Below, in pieces: positions 43,638 through 53,118 of a DNA stretch of 64,000 bases. The notes under the pieces are model-generated. The model was not told the origin of the DNA. It searched no databases and saw nothing but the letters and a program-made list of their open reading frames with translations. The DNA comes from an uncultured Modestobacter sp. (GTDB lineage: Bacteria; Actinomycetota; Actinomycetes; Mycobacteriales; Geodermatophilaceae): assembly GCF_947486615.1 (NCBI RefSeq), contig NZ_CANKUD010000002.1, positions 248,001 to 312,000 on the forward strand, written 5' to 3'. Within the stretch, counting starts at the first letter, position 1. Every line of letters starts with the position of its first letter. The translations under genes and the position numbers were made by a program.

Positions 43638-45631
43638 GCCGACACCTCCGTGCGGCCATCTTCGCCGACATGGCCGCCGTCTGGGGTTCCTTCGTCCTCG
43701 CCCGGCCGGCCATGTTGGCGAACATGGCCGGCCTCCCGGGCATGGCCGGGGAGGAGCTCGTCGCGGACGGCCGTGAGCACGGCCAGGGCATCGCAGCCGG
43801 CGTGCAGGTAGCCGTCGACGCCGTCCACCGCCAGGGACGGCGGACCGGCCAGCCACACCTGGGTGGCACCGGCGGCCCGCAGCTCGGCGGCGAGCGCGGC
43901 GGCGGAGTCGGCGTGGTCGCGGTCGGTGCCGCAGATGCAGGCCACCGTCGTCCCGGCGAGGCCGTCCACCCCGTCGCCGGTCGGGGCCAGCAGCCCGCCG
44001 GCGCCGAAGAGGTTGGCGGCGAAGGTGGCCCGCGCGGTGTGCCGGGCCACCGGCCCGATCGTGGCCAGGTGCACCCGCGGCCGGGGGTCGACGGCCTCGA
44101 CCCGGTCGCGGAGCTCCTCGAACGCCTCCGCGGTCCGCACCCGGGGCAGCCCGCCCGGTGCCGGGGGCAGCGCCTCGGCCGCCGGACGGCGCTCGGGGAG
44201 CACCTCGGCCGGGTTCGGGAACTCGGTGACCCCGGTGATCGCGTCCGTGCGGTGCGCCACCCGCTCCTGCCGCTCCGCCCAGGCGGCGCCGATGCGGTCG
44301 GCGACCAGCCCGGAGGAGAGCGCTGCGGCCAGCCCGCCGGCCCGCTCGATCTCGGTGAACCACGCCCACGCGGCCTGGGCCAGGGACTCGGTCAGCGACT
44401 CGACGTACCAGGAGCCGCCGGCCGGGTCGAGCACCCGGGCGAGGTGCCCCTCCTCGACAAGCAGGCTCTGGGTGTTGCGGGCGATCCGCCGGGCGAACGC
44501 GTCGGGCAGCCCGAGCGCCGCGTCGAAGGGCTGCACCGTCACCACGTCGGCCCCGCCGACGCCGGCGGCGAAGCAGGCGACCGTGGTGCGCAGCATGTTC
44601 ACCCACGGGTCGTGCCGGGTGACCATCACGTTCGAGGTGACCGCGTGCTGGCGCATCGCCCGCGCCTCGGCCGGCACCCCGCTGGCCTCGCCCACCCGGT
44701 CCCACATCCGGCGGGCGGCCCGCAGCGCGGCGATGGTGGTGAACTGGTCGGCGCTCGCCGACAGCCGGAACTCCAGCTGGCCGAACGCGTCCGCCACGTC
44801 CAGGCCCTGGGAGGTGAGTGCCCGCAGGTGGGCCACCCCGGCGGCGACCGCGCAGCCGAGCTCCTCCACCGCCGAGCCCCCGGCGTCGGCGAAGACGGTG
44901 CCGTCGGCGACGACCGTGCGCCAGCCGGCCGGCGCGCGGCGGGCCAGGTCGGCCAGGCCGGTCAGGTCCTGCGGCTCCCCCGTCGCCGCCTGGACGCTCA
45001 ACGGGTCCATCCCCAGGCAGCCGCCGGGCGCCAGGTCGGTGCGGCCCTCGACCAGCGCCAGGAACGCCTCCGCCGCCGGTACCCCGCCCTGCAGGGTCAC
45101 CGGCGCGAGGTCGAGCAGGACGTCGGCGAGCACCTCACCGAGCGCGCCGGCCGGCACGGCGCCGTCCCCGACGACCAGCCACAGCGAGGAGACGCCGTTC
45201 TCCAGGTCCGCGGCGATCGCCTCCCGGGTGCGCGCGACGTCGGGGTCGGCGTGCCGTTGCCGCACGTCCCACCCGGCGGGGACGTCGGGGTCGGCTCCCC
45301 CGGCCGCGGTCACCCCGGCCGCGCCGGCCCGGGAGCCGCGCACGAACGGCGGCAGCCCCGGCACCCCGGCGAGCGCCGGCAGGTCACCGGCGTCCGCGGC
45401 GGTGTAGAGCGGTGCCACGGTCACCCCGGTGGCGACGGTGCGCGCCAGCGCGTCCTCGACCGGGTCGGGCAGCTGCTCCCGCCCGGCCTTGCGCAGCACC
45501 CCGGCCACCAGGTCGCGCCACTGGTCCCGGGTGGCGGCGGGGAAGTCCCCGGCCAGCGTCAGGACGTCGGGCGCCGGTGGCTCGGCGGGTGGCCGGCCGG
45601 CCGGCGCGGTCGGGTGGTCGGTGGAACTCAT
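43634..45631 (-). CDS. mutA: Methylmalonyl-CoA mutase small subunit with extra C-terminal tail
   Basis: The 665-residue subunit pairs with MutB and lacks the DXHXXG cobalamin histidine, as expected of the noncatalytic chain. Typical segments are [22 protein letters not shown] and [15 protein letters not shown]. After that point, where MutA should end, there is an extra ~38-residue Gly/His/Glu-rich tail encoded by 43637-43750, exactly where two palindromic elements lie. ATG 45631 was preferred to the upstream in-frame codon at 45673. M20 lies 67 bp upstream on the same strand. Confidence 0.94.
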   Translation of the reverse strand: MSSTDHPTAPAGRPPAEPPAPDVLTLAGDFPAATRDQWRDLVAGVLRKAGREQLPDPVEDALARTVATGVTVAPLYTAADAGDLPALAGVPGLPPFVRGSRAGAAGVTAAGGADPDVPAGWDVRQRHADPDVARTREAIAADLENGVSSLWLVVGDGAVPAGALGEVLADVLLDLAPVTLQGGVPAAEAFLALVEGRTDLAPGGCLGMDPLSVQAATGEPQDLTGLADLARRAPAGWRTVVADGTVFADAGGSAVEELGCAVAAGVAHLRALTSQGLDVADAFGQLEFRLSASADQFTTIAALRAARRMWDRVGEASGVPAEARAMRQHAVTSNVMVTRHDPWVNMLRTTVACFAAGVGGADVVTVQPFDAALGLPDAFARRIARNTQSLLVEEGHLARVLDPAGGSWYVESLTESLAQAAWAWFTEIERAGGLAAALSSGLVADRIGAAWAERQERVAHRTDAITGVTEFPNPAEVLPERRPAAEALPPAPGGLPRVRTAEAFEELRDRVEAVDPRPRVHLATIGPVARHTARATFAANLFGAGGLLAPTGDGVDGLAGTTVACICGTDRDHADSAAALAAELRAAGATQVWLAGPPSLAVDGVDGYLHAGCDALAVLTAVRDELLPGHAREAGHVRQHGRPGEDEGTPDGGHVGEDGRTEVSA
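43652..43733. repeat. Two copies of a ~26-bp palindromic element in the mutA 3' end
   Basis: Copy 1 has arms GCGGCCAT (43652-43659) and its complement (43670-43677). Copy 2 has 13-base arms (43704-43716 and 43721-43733, GGCCGGCCATGTT and complement) with a GGCG loop. They share the core CGGCCAT-N10-ATGGCCG, with 28 bp between the 26-bp cores. Both are translated as part of the MutA tail. Confidence 0.8.
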
Positions 45632-45698
45632 CGTCGGGTCCCCGCCTCTCGTGGACGACGCGCGTCGGCCCAAGATCTACACGATCCGGGGCCCTTCC

Positions 45699-46928
45699 CT
45701 ACCGTGCGGGTGCCACCGCGTCCGCGGTCAGGGCGTGCAGCGCGGTGCGGGCCAGCAGCCGCACCCCGACCCCGATCGCCCGCTCGTCGACGTCGAAGGT
45801 GCCCCGGTGCAGGTCCAGCGGGGTGCCGCCGCCGTGCGTCCCGAGCCGGGCGAGCGCGATGGGCAGCACCTCGGCGAACCAGCCGAAGTCCTCCCCGCCC
45901 ATGCTCTGCGGGGAGACCGCCACCCCGTCGCTGCCCACCGTCTCCAGCGCGGCCGACCGCAGCAGCGCCACGCTGCGCGGGTCGTTGACCACCGGCGGCA
46001 CGCCACGCACGTACTCGATCGACACCGCGGCCCCCGACGCCCCGGCGACCTCGGTGACCAGCCGGCGCACGAGGTCCTCGGCCTCGTCCCACACCGACCG
46101 GTCGAGCACCCGCAGGGTGCCGCGCAGCTGACCGGTCTCCGGGATGGTGTTCGCCGCGACCCCGGCGGTGATCGCGCCCCAGACCAGCGAGAGGCTCGCC
46201 CGCGGGTCGACCAGCCGGGACAGCAGGCCCGGCACCTCGGTGGCCACCCGCCCCATGGCGTGCACCAGGTCGACGGTCAGCTGCGGCCGCGCGGTGTGCC
46301 CTCCCGGCCCGGTCAGGGTCACCTCGACCCGGTCGCACGCGGCGGTGATCGCCCCGGTGCGCAGGCCGACCTGGCCGGCCGGCAGCGAGGGGTCGCAGTG
46401 CAGCGCGAAGGCCCGGGTCGCCCCGGCCAGCACGCCCTCGTCCACGACCTCCAGCCCACCGCCGGGCACCTGCTCCTCGGCCGGCTGGAACACGCAGCGC
46501 ACGGTGCCCGGCAGCCCGTCCAGCGAGGCCAGTGCCTGCGCGACCCCGAGCAGCACGGTGGTGTGCACGTCGTGGCCGCAGGCGTGGCAGAGCCCCTCGC
46601 GGGTGGAGGCGTACGGCACGTCCTTCAGGTCGGTCAGCGGCAGTGCGTCGATGTCGGCGCGCAGCACCACCACCGGGCCGGCGTCCGGGTCGCCACCGAC
46701 GTCGCAGACCAGCCCGGTGCCCGACTTCAGCCGCCGCGGCGCCAGGCCGGCCGCGGTGAGCCGCTGCTCCAGGAAGGCGGTCGTCTCGTGCTCGGCGAAG
46801 CCCAGCTCGGGGTGGGCGTGCAGGTGCCGGCGGACGGCGACCAGCTCCGGCTGGTGCGCCTGCGCCCAGGTATCGACCGCCCGGCCTGCCTGGTCGTGCC
46901 GGTCGTCGGGGGTCGGTGCTCCGGTCAC
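45699..46928 (-). CDS. M20 family amidohydrolase (AmiA1-like)
   Basis: The 409-residue metallohydrolase has RRHLHAHPELGFAEHETTAFL, the metal-binding CHACGHDVHTTVLLG and FQPAEEQVPGGG, plus the dimerisation (lid) domain with GGHTARPQLTVDLVHAMG. It probably cleaves an N-acyl or N-aminoacyl group from a small metabolite. GTG 46928 overlaps the stop of the carboxylate-amine ligase gene (GTGA). It corresponds in order to amiA1/amiB1 of M. tuberculosis, but only one copy is present here. Confidence 0.92.
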   Translation of the reverse strand: MTGAPTPDDRHDQAGRAVDTWAQAHQPELVAVRRHLHAHPELGFAEHETTAFLEQRLTAAGLAPRRLKSGTGLVCDVGGDPDAGPVVVLRADIDALPLTDLKDVPYASTREGLCHACGHDVHTTVLLGVAQALASLDGLPGTVRCVFQPAEEQVPGGGLEVVDEGVLAGATRAFALHCDPSLPAGQVGLRTGAITAACDRVEVTLTGPGGHTARPQLTVDLVHAMGRVATEVPGLLSRLVDPRASLSLVWGAITAGVAANTIPETGQLRGTLRVLDRSVWDEAEDLVRRLVTEVAGASGAAVSIEYVRGVPPVVNDPRSVALLRSAALETVGSDGVAVSPQSMGGEDFGWFAEVLPIALARLGTHGGGTPLDLHRGTFDVDERAIGVGVRLLARTALHALTADAVAPAR

Positions 46929-48061
46929 GAGGGCAGCCCGTCGCGGAGCTCGGCCAGCAGGCTGTCGACCACCGGCGCCAGCTCGCCGTCGTGCGCGGCC
47001 GCGACCGCTCGCTGCCGCCCGGCGGACCCACCGGTGGCGAGCACCCGCCGGACGTCGGTGAGCTCGGCCTCGCAGCCGAGCTTGCGCGCGGTGGGCAGCA
47101 GCTCCTCGACCACGTCGGCGATCGCCTCCCGCACCGGCCGCACGGTGCCCTGCTCGTCCACGACGATCTCGGCGTCCAGGCCGTAGCGCACGGCCCGCCA
47201 CTTGTTCTCCCGCACGACCCAGTCGGCCGGCGAGGGCAGGGTGTAGCCGCGGTCGAGCTGGGTGTCGAACTGCTCGACCAGGCACTGCGCGAGCGCGGCG
47301 ACCGCGCCGACCTCGTCGAGGGTGGGCAGCCCGTCGCAGATCCGCAGTTCCACGGTGCCGAAGTCCGGGTGCGGGCGGATGTCCCACCACACCTCGCGGA
47401 CGCTCTCGATCGCCCCGGCGTCGATCAGCGTGCCCATGTACTCCTCGAAGTGCGCCCAGTCGTCGAGCTGGTAGGGCAGCCCCGCGGTCGGCATGGCCTC
47501 GAAGACCTTGGTGCGCGCCGAGGCGAGCCCGGTGTCGCAGCCGGCCCAGTAGGGCGAGGACGCCGACAGCGCCAGGAAGTGCGGCACGTACTGGGTGAGC
47601 GCGTTGACGATCGGGATGATCTTGTCGGGTGAGCGGACGCCGACGTGCACGTGGACGCCGAAGATCTGCAACCGTCGGGCCAGCCACTGCATCCGCTCGA
47701 CCAGCTGGGTGTACCGCTCCTTGGGCGAGATCTCCTGGGAGTCCCACCGGGTGAAGGGGTGACTGCCGGCGCACATGACCCCCAGGCCCCGGCGCTCGGC
47801 GGCGGCGACCACCTCGGCGAGCGTGCCGGCCAGGTCGGCCTTGGCCTCCGCGACCGTGGTGCAGACCCCGGTGATGATCTCCACGGTCGACTGCAGCAGC
47901 TCGTGCTTGGCCTTGGGGTGCTCGTCGAGGCCCTCGGGGGTGAGCTCGGCGAGGATCTCGGTGGCGCCGGCGGTCAGCTCGCGGGTCTGCGGGTCGATCA
48001 GCTGCAGCTCCCACTCCACCCCCAGGCTGGCCCGCTCGGAGGCGTGGAAGGGGATCTGCAC
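46925..48061 (-). CDS. YbdK-type carboxylate-amine ligase (glutamate-cysteine ligase 2 family)
   Basis: The 378-residue GCS2-family enzyme has SLGVEWELQLIDPQTREL, IFGVHVHVGVRSPDKII, LALSASSPYWAGCDTGLASAR and TVELRICDGLPTLDE. Family members join a carboxylate such as glutamate to an amine using ATP. GTG 48061 was chosen over GTG 48091 because TAGACT ends 7 bases upstream (48069-48074) and the protein then begins VQIPFHASERASLGVEW. It heads the M20-mutA-mutB-meaB gene string and diverges from punA. The physiological product is unknown; glutathione itself is unlikely in actinobacteria. Confidence 0.88.
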   Translation of the reverse strand: MQIPFHASERASLGVEWELQLIDPQTRELTAGATEILAELTPEGLDEHPKAKHELLQSTVEIITGVCTTVAEAKADLAGTLAEVVAAAERRGLGVMCAGSHPFTRWDSQEISPKERYTQLVERMQWLARRLQIFGVHVHVGVRSPDKIIPIVNALTQYVPHFLALSASSPYWAGCDTGLASARTKVFEAMPTAGLPYQLDDWAHFEEYMGTLIDAGAIESVREVWWDIRPHPDFGTVELRICDGLPTLDEVGAVAALAQCLVEQFDTQLDRGYTLPSPADWVVRENKWRAVRYGLDAEIVVDEQGTVRPVREAIADVVEELLPTARKLGCEAELTDVRRVLATGGSAGRQRAVAAAHDGELAPVVDSLLAELRDGLPS

Positions 48062-48068
48062 GCCGGGG

Positions 48069-48074
48069 AGTCTA
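48069..48074 (-). promoter_or_regulatory. Putative -10 element of the YbdK-type gene (leaderless)
   Basis: TAGACT on the minus strand ends 7 bases before GTG 48061. If real, the longer frame starting at 48091 is not used. Confidence 0.5.
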
Positions 48075-48123
48075 GGGACGGCGTCCGACACCCGCCGGGC
48101 GGTGAACTGTGGGTGCTGCTTCC

Positions 48124-48129
48124 TATGCT
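48124..48129 (+). promoter_or_regulatory. Putative -10 element of punA (leaderless)
   Basis: TATGCT ends 6 bases before the GTG start at 48136; no Shine-Dalgarno precedes the start. It lies 50 bp from the opposing -10 of the ybdK-type gene. Confidence 0.55.
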
Positions 48130-48135
48130 CACGGG

Positions 48136-48954
48136 GTGAGCCAGCCTGCCGCCGCCCAGCCTGCCGACCCGACCGCCCTGGCCGCCAGCGCCGCGTCCGA
48201 GCTGACCGCCGCCCTCGGCGACGGCCACGACGTCGCCGTGGTGATGGGGTCCGGGTGGGCGCCCGCCGCCGACGCCTTCGGCGAGACGCTGGCCAGCGTC
48301 GCCATCGGCGACCTCCCGGGGTTCGCCGCCCCGACCGTCACCGGGCACGGCGGGGAGATCCGCTCGGTCCAGGTGGGCGAGCGCAAGGTGCTTCTCTTCC
48401 TGGGCCGCACCCACCTGTACGAGGGCCGCGGGGTCGAGCCGGTGGTGCACGGCATCCGCACCGCCGCCGCGGCCGGGGTGCGCACCGTCGTCCTCACCAA
48501 CGCCGCCGGCGGGCTGCGCCCCGAGCACCGGGTCGGCCAGGCGGTGCTGATCAGCGACCACCTGAACATGACCGCCCGCTCGCCGCTGGTGGGCGCCACC
48601 TTCGTCGACCTCACCGACCTGTACTCCGCCCGGCTGCGCACGCTGGCCCGGGAGATCGACCCGTCGCTGGCCGAGGGCGTCTACGCCGCGCTGCCGGGCC
48701 CGCACTTCGAGACCCCGGCCGAGATCCGGATGCTCACCACGCTGGGCGCGGACCTGGTCGGCATGTCCACCGCGCTGGAGGCGATCGCTGCCCGGGCCGC
48801 CGGCATGGAGGTGTTCGGCCTGTCGATGGTCACCAACGCCGCGGCCGGCATCACCGGCGAGGCGCTGGACCACCTCGAGGTGCTGGAGGCGGGCAAGGCC
48901 GCGGCCGGCCGGCTCGGCAGCTTCCTGGTCGAGCTGATCGGCCGGATGCCGTGA
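48136..48954 (+). CDS. punA: Purine-nucleoside phosphorylase
   Basis: The 272-residue trimeric-type PNP has [17 protein letters not shown] (phosphate loop), [42 protein letters not shown] and [13 protein letters not shown]. It splits inosine and guanosine with phosphate to base and (deoxy)ribose-1-phosphate. GTG 48136 is supported by the TATGCT element 6 bases upstream. The stop overlaps the SDR gene (GTGA). It matches deoD (Rv3307), followed by pmmB, in M. tuberculosis, with the SDR inserted here. Confidence 0.96.
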   Translation: MSQPAAAQPADPTALAASAASELTAALGDGHDVAVVMGSGWAPAADAFGETLASVAIGDLPGFAAPTVTGHGGEIRSVQVGERKVLLFLGRTHLYEGRGVEPVVHGIRTAAAAGVRTVVLTNAAGGLRPEHRVGQAVLISDHLNMTARSPLVGATFVDLTDLYSARLRTLAREIDPSLAEGVYAALPGPHFETPAEIRMLTTLGADLVGMSTALEAIAARAAGMEVFGLSMVTNAAAGITGEALDHLEVLEAGKAAAGRLGSFLVELIGRMP

Positions 48955-49844
48955 GCGGAGCGGGCCCCGGGAGCGCCCCGTCGAGCAGCGTGACCGGTCC
49001 GGTCCTGGTCACCGGCGCGGCCGGCGGGCTCGGGACGGCGCTGCGCGGCGGGCTGCCCGAGCGGGGCTGGGCGGTGCGCAGCCTGGACGTCGTCCCGATC
49101 GAGCAGCCGCGCCCGGGCGAGGAGCACCTGGTCGCCGACGCCGCCGACCTGGATGCGGTCACGGCCGCGGCCCAGGGCGCCTCGGCGGTCGTGCACCTGG
49201 CCGGGATCCTCGGCGAGGCGACCTGGCCGGCCATCGTGCGCTCGCACATCGAGACCACCCGCACCGCGCTGGAGGCCGCCCGCCGCGCCGGCGTCGGCCG
49301 CGTCGTGCTGGCCAGCAGCAACCACGCCAGCGGCTTCACCGCCCGGCCGTCCTCCGGCCTGCTCACCGAGGCCGACGCCCCGCCGCGGCCGGACACCTAC
49401 TACGGGGTGGCCAAGGTGACGATGGAGGCGCTCGGCTCGCTGTACGCCGACCGCTACGGCCTCGACGTCGTCTGCCTGCGGATCGGCAGCGCCTTCCCCC
49501 GGCCCACCTCGGTGCGGCAGCTGGCCACCTGGCTCTCCCCCGGCGACACCGTGCGGCTGGTCGACGCCGCACTGCGCACGCCCTCCCCCGGCTACCGGGT
49601 CGTCTGGGGCGTGTCGGCCAACACCCGCGGCTGGTGGGACCTCACCGCCGCCCGCGCGCTGGGCTACGAGCCGGCCGACGACGCCGAGGCGTACGCCGAC
49701 GAGCTGATCGCCGCCCAGGGCGAGGCGAACCCGGCCGACCCGGTGCACGCCCGGGTGGGCGGGGAGTACACCCTGCCCGGCGTGGACGTCGACGTGGTCG
49801 AGGCCGCCCAGGGCCCGGTCCAGCCCAGTGGAGGCCCGCGATGA
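48951..49844 (+). CDS. NAD-dependent epimerase/dehydratase (uronate dehydrogenase-like SDR)
   Basis: The 297-residue extended SDR has the Rossmann motif [51 protein letters not shown] and the catalytic [13 protein letters not shown] (YXXXK). [26 protein letters not shown] resembles uronate dehydrogenases. Its GTG overlaps the punA stop and its stop overlaps the pmmB ATG, so it is translated within the salvage operon. Substrate is inferred only; it could oxidise a sugar released during nucleoside breakdown. Confidence 0.87.
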   Translation: MSGAGPGSAPSSSVTGPVLVTGAAGGLGTALRGGLPERGWAVRSLDVVPIEQPRPGEEHLVADAADLDAVTAAAQGASAVVHLAGILGEATWPAIVRSHIETTRTALEAARRAGVGRVVLASSNHASGFTARPSSGLLTEADAPPRPDTYYGVAKVTMEALGSLYADRYGLDVVCLRIGSAFPRPTSVRQLATWLSPGDTVRLVDAALRTPSPGYRVVWGVSANTRGWWDLTAARALGYEPADDAEAYADELIAAQGEANPADPVHARVGGEYTLPGVDVDVVEAAQGPVQPSGGPR

Positions 49845-51469
49845 CCGACCTGCTGGACGACGCCCGCGCCTGGGCCGCCGCCGACCCGCACGCCGGCGAC
49901 CGGGCCGAGATCGAGGCGCTGGTCGCCGCCGGTGACACGGCGGAGCTGGCCCGCCGGTTCACCGGCCCGCTGACCTTCGGCACCGCCGGGCTGCGCGGCC
50001 CGCTGCGCGCCGGCCCGGCCGGGATGAACGCCGCCGTGGTCAGCCGCGCCGCCGCGGGGCTCGCCCGGTACCTGGTCGACTCCGGGCAGGGCGGCCGCGG
50101 CGTGGTGATCGGCTACGACGCCCGGCACCGCTCCGACGAGTTCGCGCACGTGTCGGCCGCGGTGCTCGCCGGCGCCGGGTTCGCCGTGTCGGTGCTGCCC
50201 CGCCCGTTGCCCACGCCGGTGCTGTCCTTCGCCGTCCGGCACCTGGGCGCGGTGGCCGGGGTGATGGTGACCGCCAGCCACAACCCGCCGCAGGACAACG
50301 GCTACAAGGTCTACCTCGCCGACGGCGCCCAGCTGGTGCCGCCGGCCGACCGGGAGATCGAGGCCGCGATCGCCGCCGCCGGCCCGGCCCGCGAGCTGCC
50401 GCTCTCCGACGACTGGAACACCCTCGGCGACGACGTCGAGGCCGACTACGTCGCCGCGGTGGTGGCCGCTCTGGACCCCGACCGGGTGGACGCCGTGGCC
50501 CGCCGGCGTCTCGTGGTGGCCTACACCGCGATGCACGGCGTCGGGTCGGCGACCACGCAGCGGGTGTTCGAGGCCGCCGGCTTCGCCGCCCTGCACTGCG
50601 TCACCGAGCAGGACCGGCCCGACCCGGCGTTCCCGACGGTCGCCTTCCCGAACCCGGAGGAGCCGGGCGCGGTCGACCTGCTGACCGCGCTGGCCAGCCG
50701 TACCGGTGCCGACGTCGCGATCGCCGAGGACCCGGACGCCGACCGGTGTTCGGTGGTCGTGGGCGGGCGCCAGCTCACCGGCGACGAGGTCGGCGTGCTG
50801 CTGGGCGACTGGCTGCTCCGCCGCGGGGCGCAGGGCACCTACGCCAACTCACTGGTCAGCGGCTCCCTGCTCGGCGCCCTCGCCGCGGCGCACGGTGTGC
50901 CGTTCGAGCAGACCCCGACCGGCTTCAAGTGGATCATCCGGGCCGGCTCCGCCGCGGCGCCGCTGGTGTTCGGCTACGAGGAGGCGCTGGGCTACGCGGT
51001 CTCCCCCACGGTCGCGCACGACAAGGACGGCGTCTCCGCGGCGCTGGCCGTCGCCCTGCTCGCCGCAGAGCTCGCGGCCGAGGGCCGGACGCTGACCGAC
51101 CGGCTCGACGAGCTGGCGGTCGAGCACGGGCTGTTCGCCACCGGCCAGCTGTCGGTGCGGGTCGAGGACCTCACGCTCATCTCCGACGCGATGGCCCGGC
51201 TCCGCGCCCAGCCACCCGCACAGCTGCTCGGCCGCCCGGTCCAGGTGGTCGACCTCGCGCACGCCGACCCGCCGCTGGACGCCGTCCGGCTGACCGGGGA
51301 CGGCGTGCGGGTGATCGTCCGCCCCAGCGGCACCGAGCCCAAGCTCAAGGCCTACCTGGAGGCCGTCGTCCCGGTGCCGGACGCCACGGGGCTGCCGGCC
51401 GCCCGCACCCGCGGGGCGGCCGAGCTGGACCGGCTGCGCACGGAGATGGCTGCCGCCCTGGGGGTCTGA
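49841..51469 (+). CDS. pmmB: Phosphohexomutase/phosphopentomutase (PmmB-like)
   Basis: The 542-residue alpha-D-phosphohexomutase has FGTAGLRGPLRAGPAGMN, the phosphoserine loop VTASHNPPQDNGYKVY, the Mg site EDPDADRCSVV, the sugar loop GYEEALGYAVS and the phosphate loop RPSGTEPKLKAYLE. ATG 49841 follows GTGGAGG and overlaps the SDR stop. Together with PNP and DeoC it probably interconverts (deoxy)ribose-1- and -5-phosphate, as related mutases do; phosphomannomutase activity is the alternative. It ends the punA operon. Confidence 0.93.
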   Translation: MTDLLDDARAWAAADPHAGDRAEIEALVAAGDTAELARRFTGPLTFGTAGLRGPLRAGPAGMNAAVVSRAAAGLARYLVDSGQGGRGVVIGYDARHRSDEFAHVSAAVLAGAGFAVSVLPRPLPTPVLSFAVRHLGAVAGVMVTASHNPPQDNGYKVYLADGAQLVPPADREIEAAIAAAGPARELPLSDDWNTLGDDVEADYVAAVVAALDPDRVDAVARRRLVVAYTAMHGVGSATTQRVFEAAGFAALHCVTEQDRPDPAFPTVAFPNPEEPGAVDLLTALASRTGADVAIAEDPDADRCSVVVGGRQLTGDEVGVLLGDWLLRRGAQGTYANSLVSGSLLGALAAAHGVPFEQTPTGFKWIIRAGSAAAPLVFGYEEALGYAVSPTVAHDKDGVSAALAVALLAAELAAEGRTLTDRLDELAVEHGLFATGQLSVRVEDLTLISDAMARLRAQPPAQLLGRPVQVVDLAHADPPLDAVRLTGDGVRVIVRPSGTEPKLKAYLEAVVPVPDATGLPAARTRGAAELDRLRTEMAAALGV

Positions 51470-51529
51470 CCGCCCGGTCCGCCGTCGGCACACCTCGTCG
51501 TGCGCCGCCGGCGACCGGCGGTTCGGCCC

Positions 51530-51961
51530 TCAGCTGTAGGACGTCGGGTAGGCCGGGTCCGCCATCGGCTGCCGCCCGGCCGGGAGCGGGCCGTACCCGT
51601 TGTCGTGCGGCTGACCGGGCAGGAACCAGGTCTGCACGATCAGCACGATCCACCCGATGACCGGCAGCAGCAGGAACAGCAGCCACCAGGCCGAGTGGCC
51701 CCGGTCGTGCAGCCGGGTGACGGTCGAGGAGACCGACGGCACCAGGGTCAGCAGGCTCACCACCAGTCCGATCGGCCCGCTCGTCGTGTCGAACGAGTAG
51801 GACGTCGAGTCCGCGGTGCTGGTGTCGAACGAGGTGAACCCGAATGCGATGTCCAGCAGCCCGGCGAGCACCGAGACCGCCAGGATCGGCAGGAAGTAGT
51901 GCAGCCAGAAGGTGCGGCGGGTGATCCGGCCGCGGGAGACATACCAGTTGCCGAAGCTCAT
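51530..51961 (-). CDS. DUF805 membrane protein (copy 3)
   Basis: The 143-residue protein has three to four hydrophobic segments and the DUF805 motifs WYVSRGRITRRTFWLHYF and VTRLHDRGHSAWWLLFLLLPVIGWI. It is the most distal of three DUF805 paralogues on this strand. The 222-bp gap before it (51962-52183) may contain a promoter but no gene was seen. Function of DUF805 proteins is unknown. Confidence 0.88.
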   Translation of the reverse strand: MSFGNWYVSRGRITRRTFWLHYFLPILAVSVLAGLLDIAFGFTSFDTSTADSTSYSFDTTSGPIGLVVSLLTLVPSVSSTVTRLHDRGHSAWWLLFLLLPVIGWIVLIVQTWFLPGQPHDNGYGPLPAGRQPMADPAYPTSYS

Positions 51962-52183
51962 GCGAACCCTCTTCTGCTCGGGACGAGGCCGCCGGGAGCG
52001 GGCGGCGGCTCATCCTGGCGGCAAGACCCCCCTGACGGTGTCCCCCGGAAGAGCGACACGCAGCACCCACCTGCGACTCTCTCCCGCGGTCGATGGCATC
52101 CCGTCCGCTCCTGACGGGCTGCTGGGCGGCTCGACAGCGATCACGGACCGCCGGCGCGCGCCGCGAGCCGGGCACCGACGGGG

Positions 52184-52669
52184 TCAGCCCCAGTAGGGCG
52201 GCGCGGACGGCGGCGGCGCTGGGGGTCCGGGCGGTGCGGTCGGCGGCACCGAGTACGGCGGCGGCGTAGGTGGCTGATCGGGTCCGGCCGGGGTGACCGC
52301 CGTGCCGGGGGCGGGGCCGTAGCGGTTCGGGCCGCCGTCCCCACGCAGGAAGCCGGTGAGCACCAGCAGCGCCACCGAGCCGACCAGCGGCACCAGCCCG
52401 ATGAGCAGCCACCAGGCGGCCATCCCGCGGTCGTGCAGCCGGGTCACCCCACCGGAGATGGACGCCGGGAGGGTCAGCAGGCCCGTGGCGGTGACGAGCG
52501 GTCCGTAGCCGGTCTGGCCGGTGGCGATCAGCTCGACGTCGCTGTTGCCAAGCGCCACGTCGGCGAACAGGGCCAGGACGCTGAGCACCGCCAGCGGCAG
52601 GGCGTACTGCAGCCACCAGGTGCGCCGGTCGATGCGCCCGCGGCGCACGTACCACTGCCAGAAGCTCAC
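52184..52669 (-). CDS. DUF805 membrane protein with proline-rich tail (copy 2)
   Basis: The 161-residue protein shows WYVRRGRIDRRTWWLQYALPL and VTRLHDRGMAAWWLLIGLVPLVGS and ends in a Pro-rich cytoplasmic tail (~45 residues). GTG 52669 is chosen because it aligns with the N-termini of its paralogues; CACACT 6 bases upstream could be a -10. The gene lies 29 bp after copy 1. Confidence 0.87.
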   Translation of the reverse strand: MSFWQWYVRRGRIDRRTWWLQYALPLAVLSVLALFADVALGNSDVELIATGQTGYGPLVTATGLLTLPASISGGVTRLHDRGMAAWWLLIGLVPLVGSVALLVLTGFLRGDGGPNRYGPAPGTAVTPAGPDQPPTPPPYSVPPTAPPGPPAPPPSAPPYWG

Positions 52670-52698
52670 CCCGCCAGTGTGCCTGGCGCCACCGGCGG

Positions 52699-53118
52699 TC
52701 AGCGAGGAGGCGGCCCGTACCGGTTGGCGTGCGGCTGCGTGCCGAGGAAGCCGCAGGTGATCAGCAGCACCAGCCAGCCGACGACCGGGAACAGGCCCCA
52801 CAGCAGCCACCAGGCCGAGTGGTCGCGGTCGTGCAGCCGGGTGACGGTGGCCGCGATGTTCGGCACGGTGAGCACGAGCCCGACCACGGCGGTGACCGGT
52901 CCGCCCTGGTCGGGGAAGAACCACAGGACGTCGGCGAGGTCCGCGGAGCCCTCCCGGTCCTCGAACCGCGGGTAGCTGTCCGGGAACCACTGCGCGTCGA
53001 TGACCGAGGCCATCAACCCGAGCAGGCCGATGAGCAGCACGTAGCGGACCCACCAATCGCTGCGCCGGATCCGCCCGGTGGGCACGTACCAGCCGAGCAG
53101 CCCCCCGCGATCGCTCAT
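52699..53118 (-). CDS. DUF805 membrane protein (copy 1)
   Basis: The 139-residue protein has WYVPTGRIRRSDWWVRYVLL, an acidic loop and VTRLHDRDHSAWWLLWGLFPVVGWL. ATG 53118 overlaps the stop of the oxidoreductase gene (ATGA), so it is translationally coupled and belongs to the upp-oxidoreductase transcript. It is the most diverged of the three in its loop region. Confidence 0.88.
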   Translation of the reverse strand: MSDRGGLLGWYVPTGRIRRSDWWVRYVLLIGLLGLMASVIDAQWFPDSYPRFEDREGSADLADVLWFFPDQGGPVTAVVGLVLTVPNIAATVTRLHDRDHSAWWLLWGLFPVVGWLVLLITCGFLGTQPHANRYGPPPR

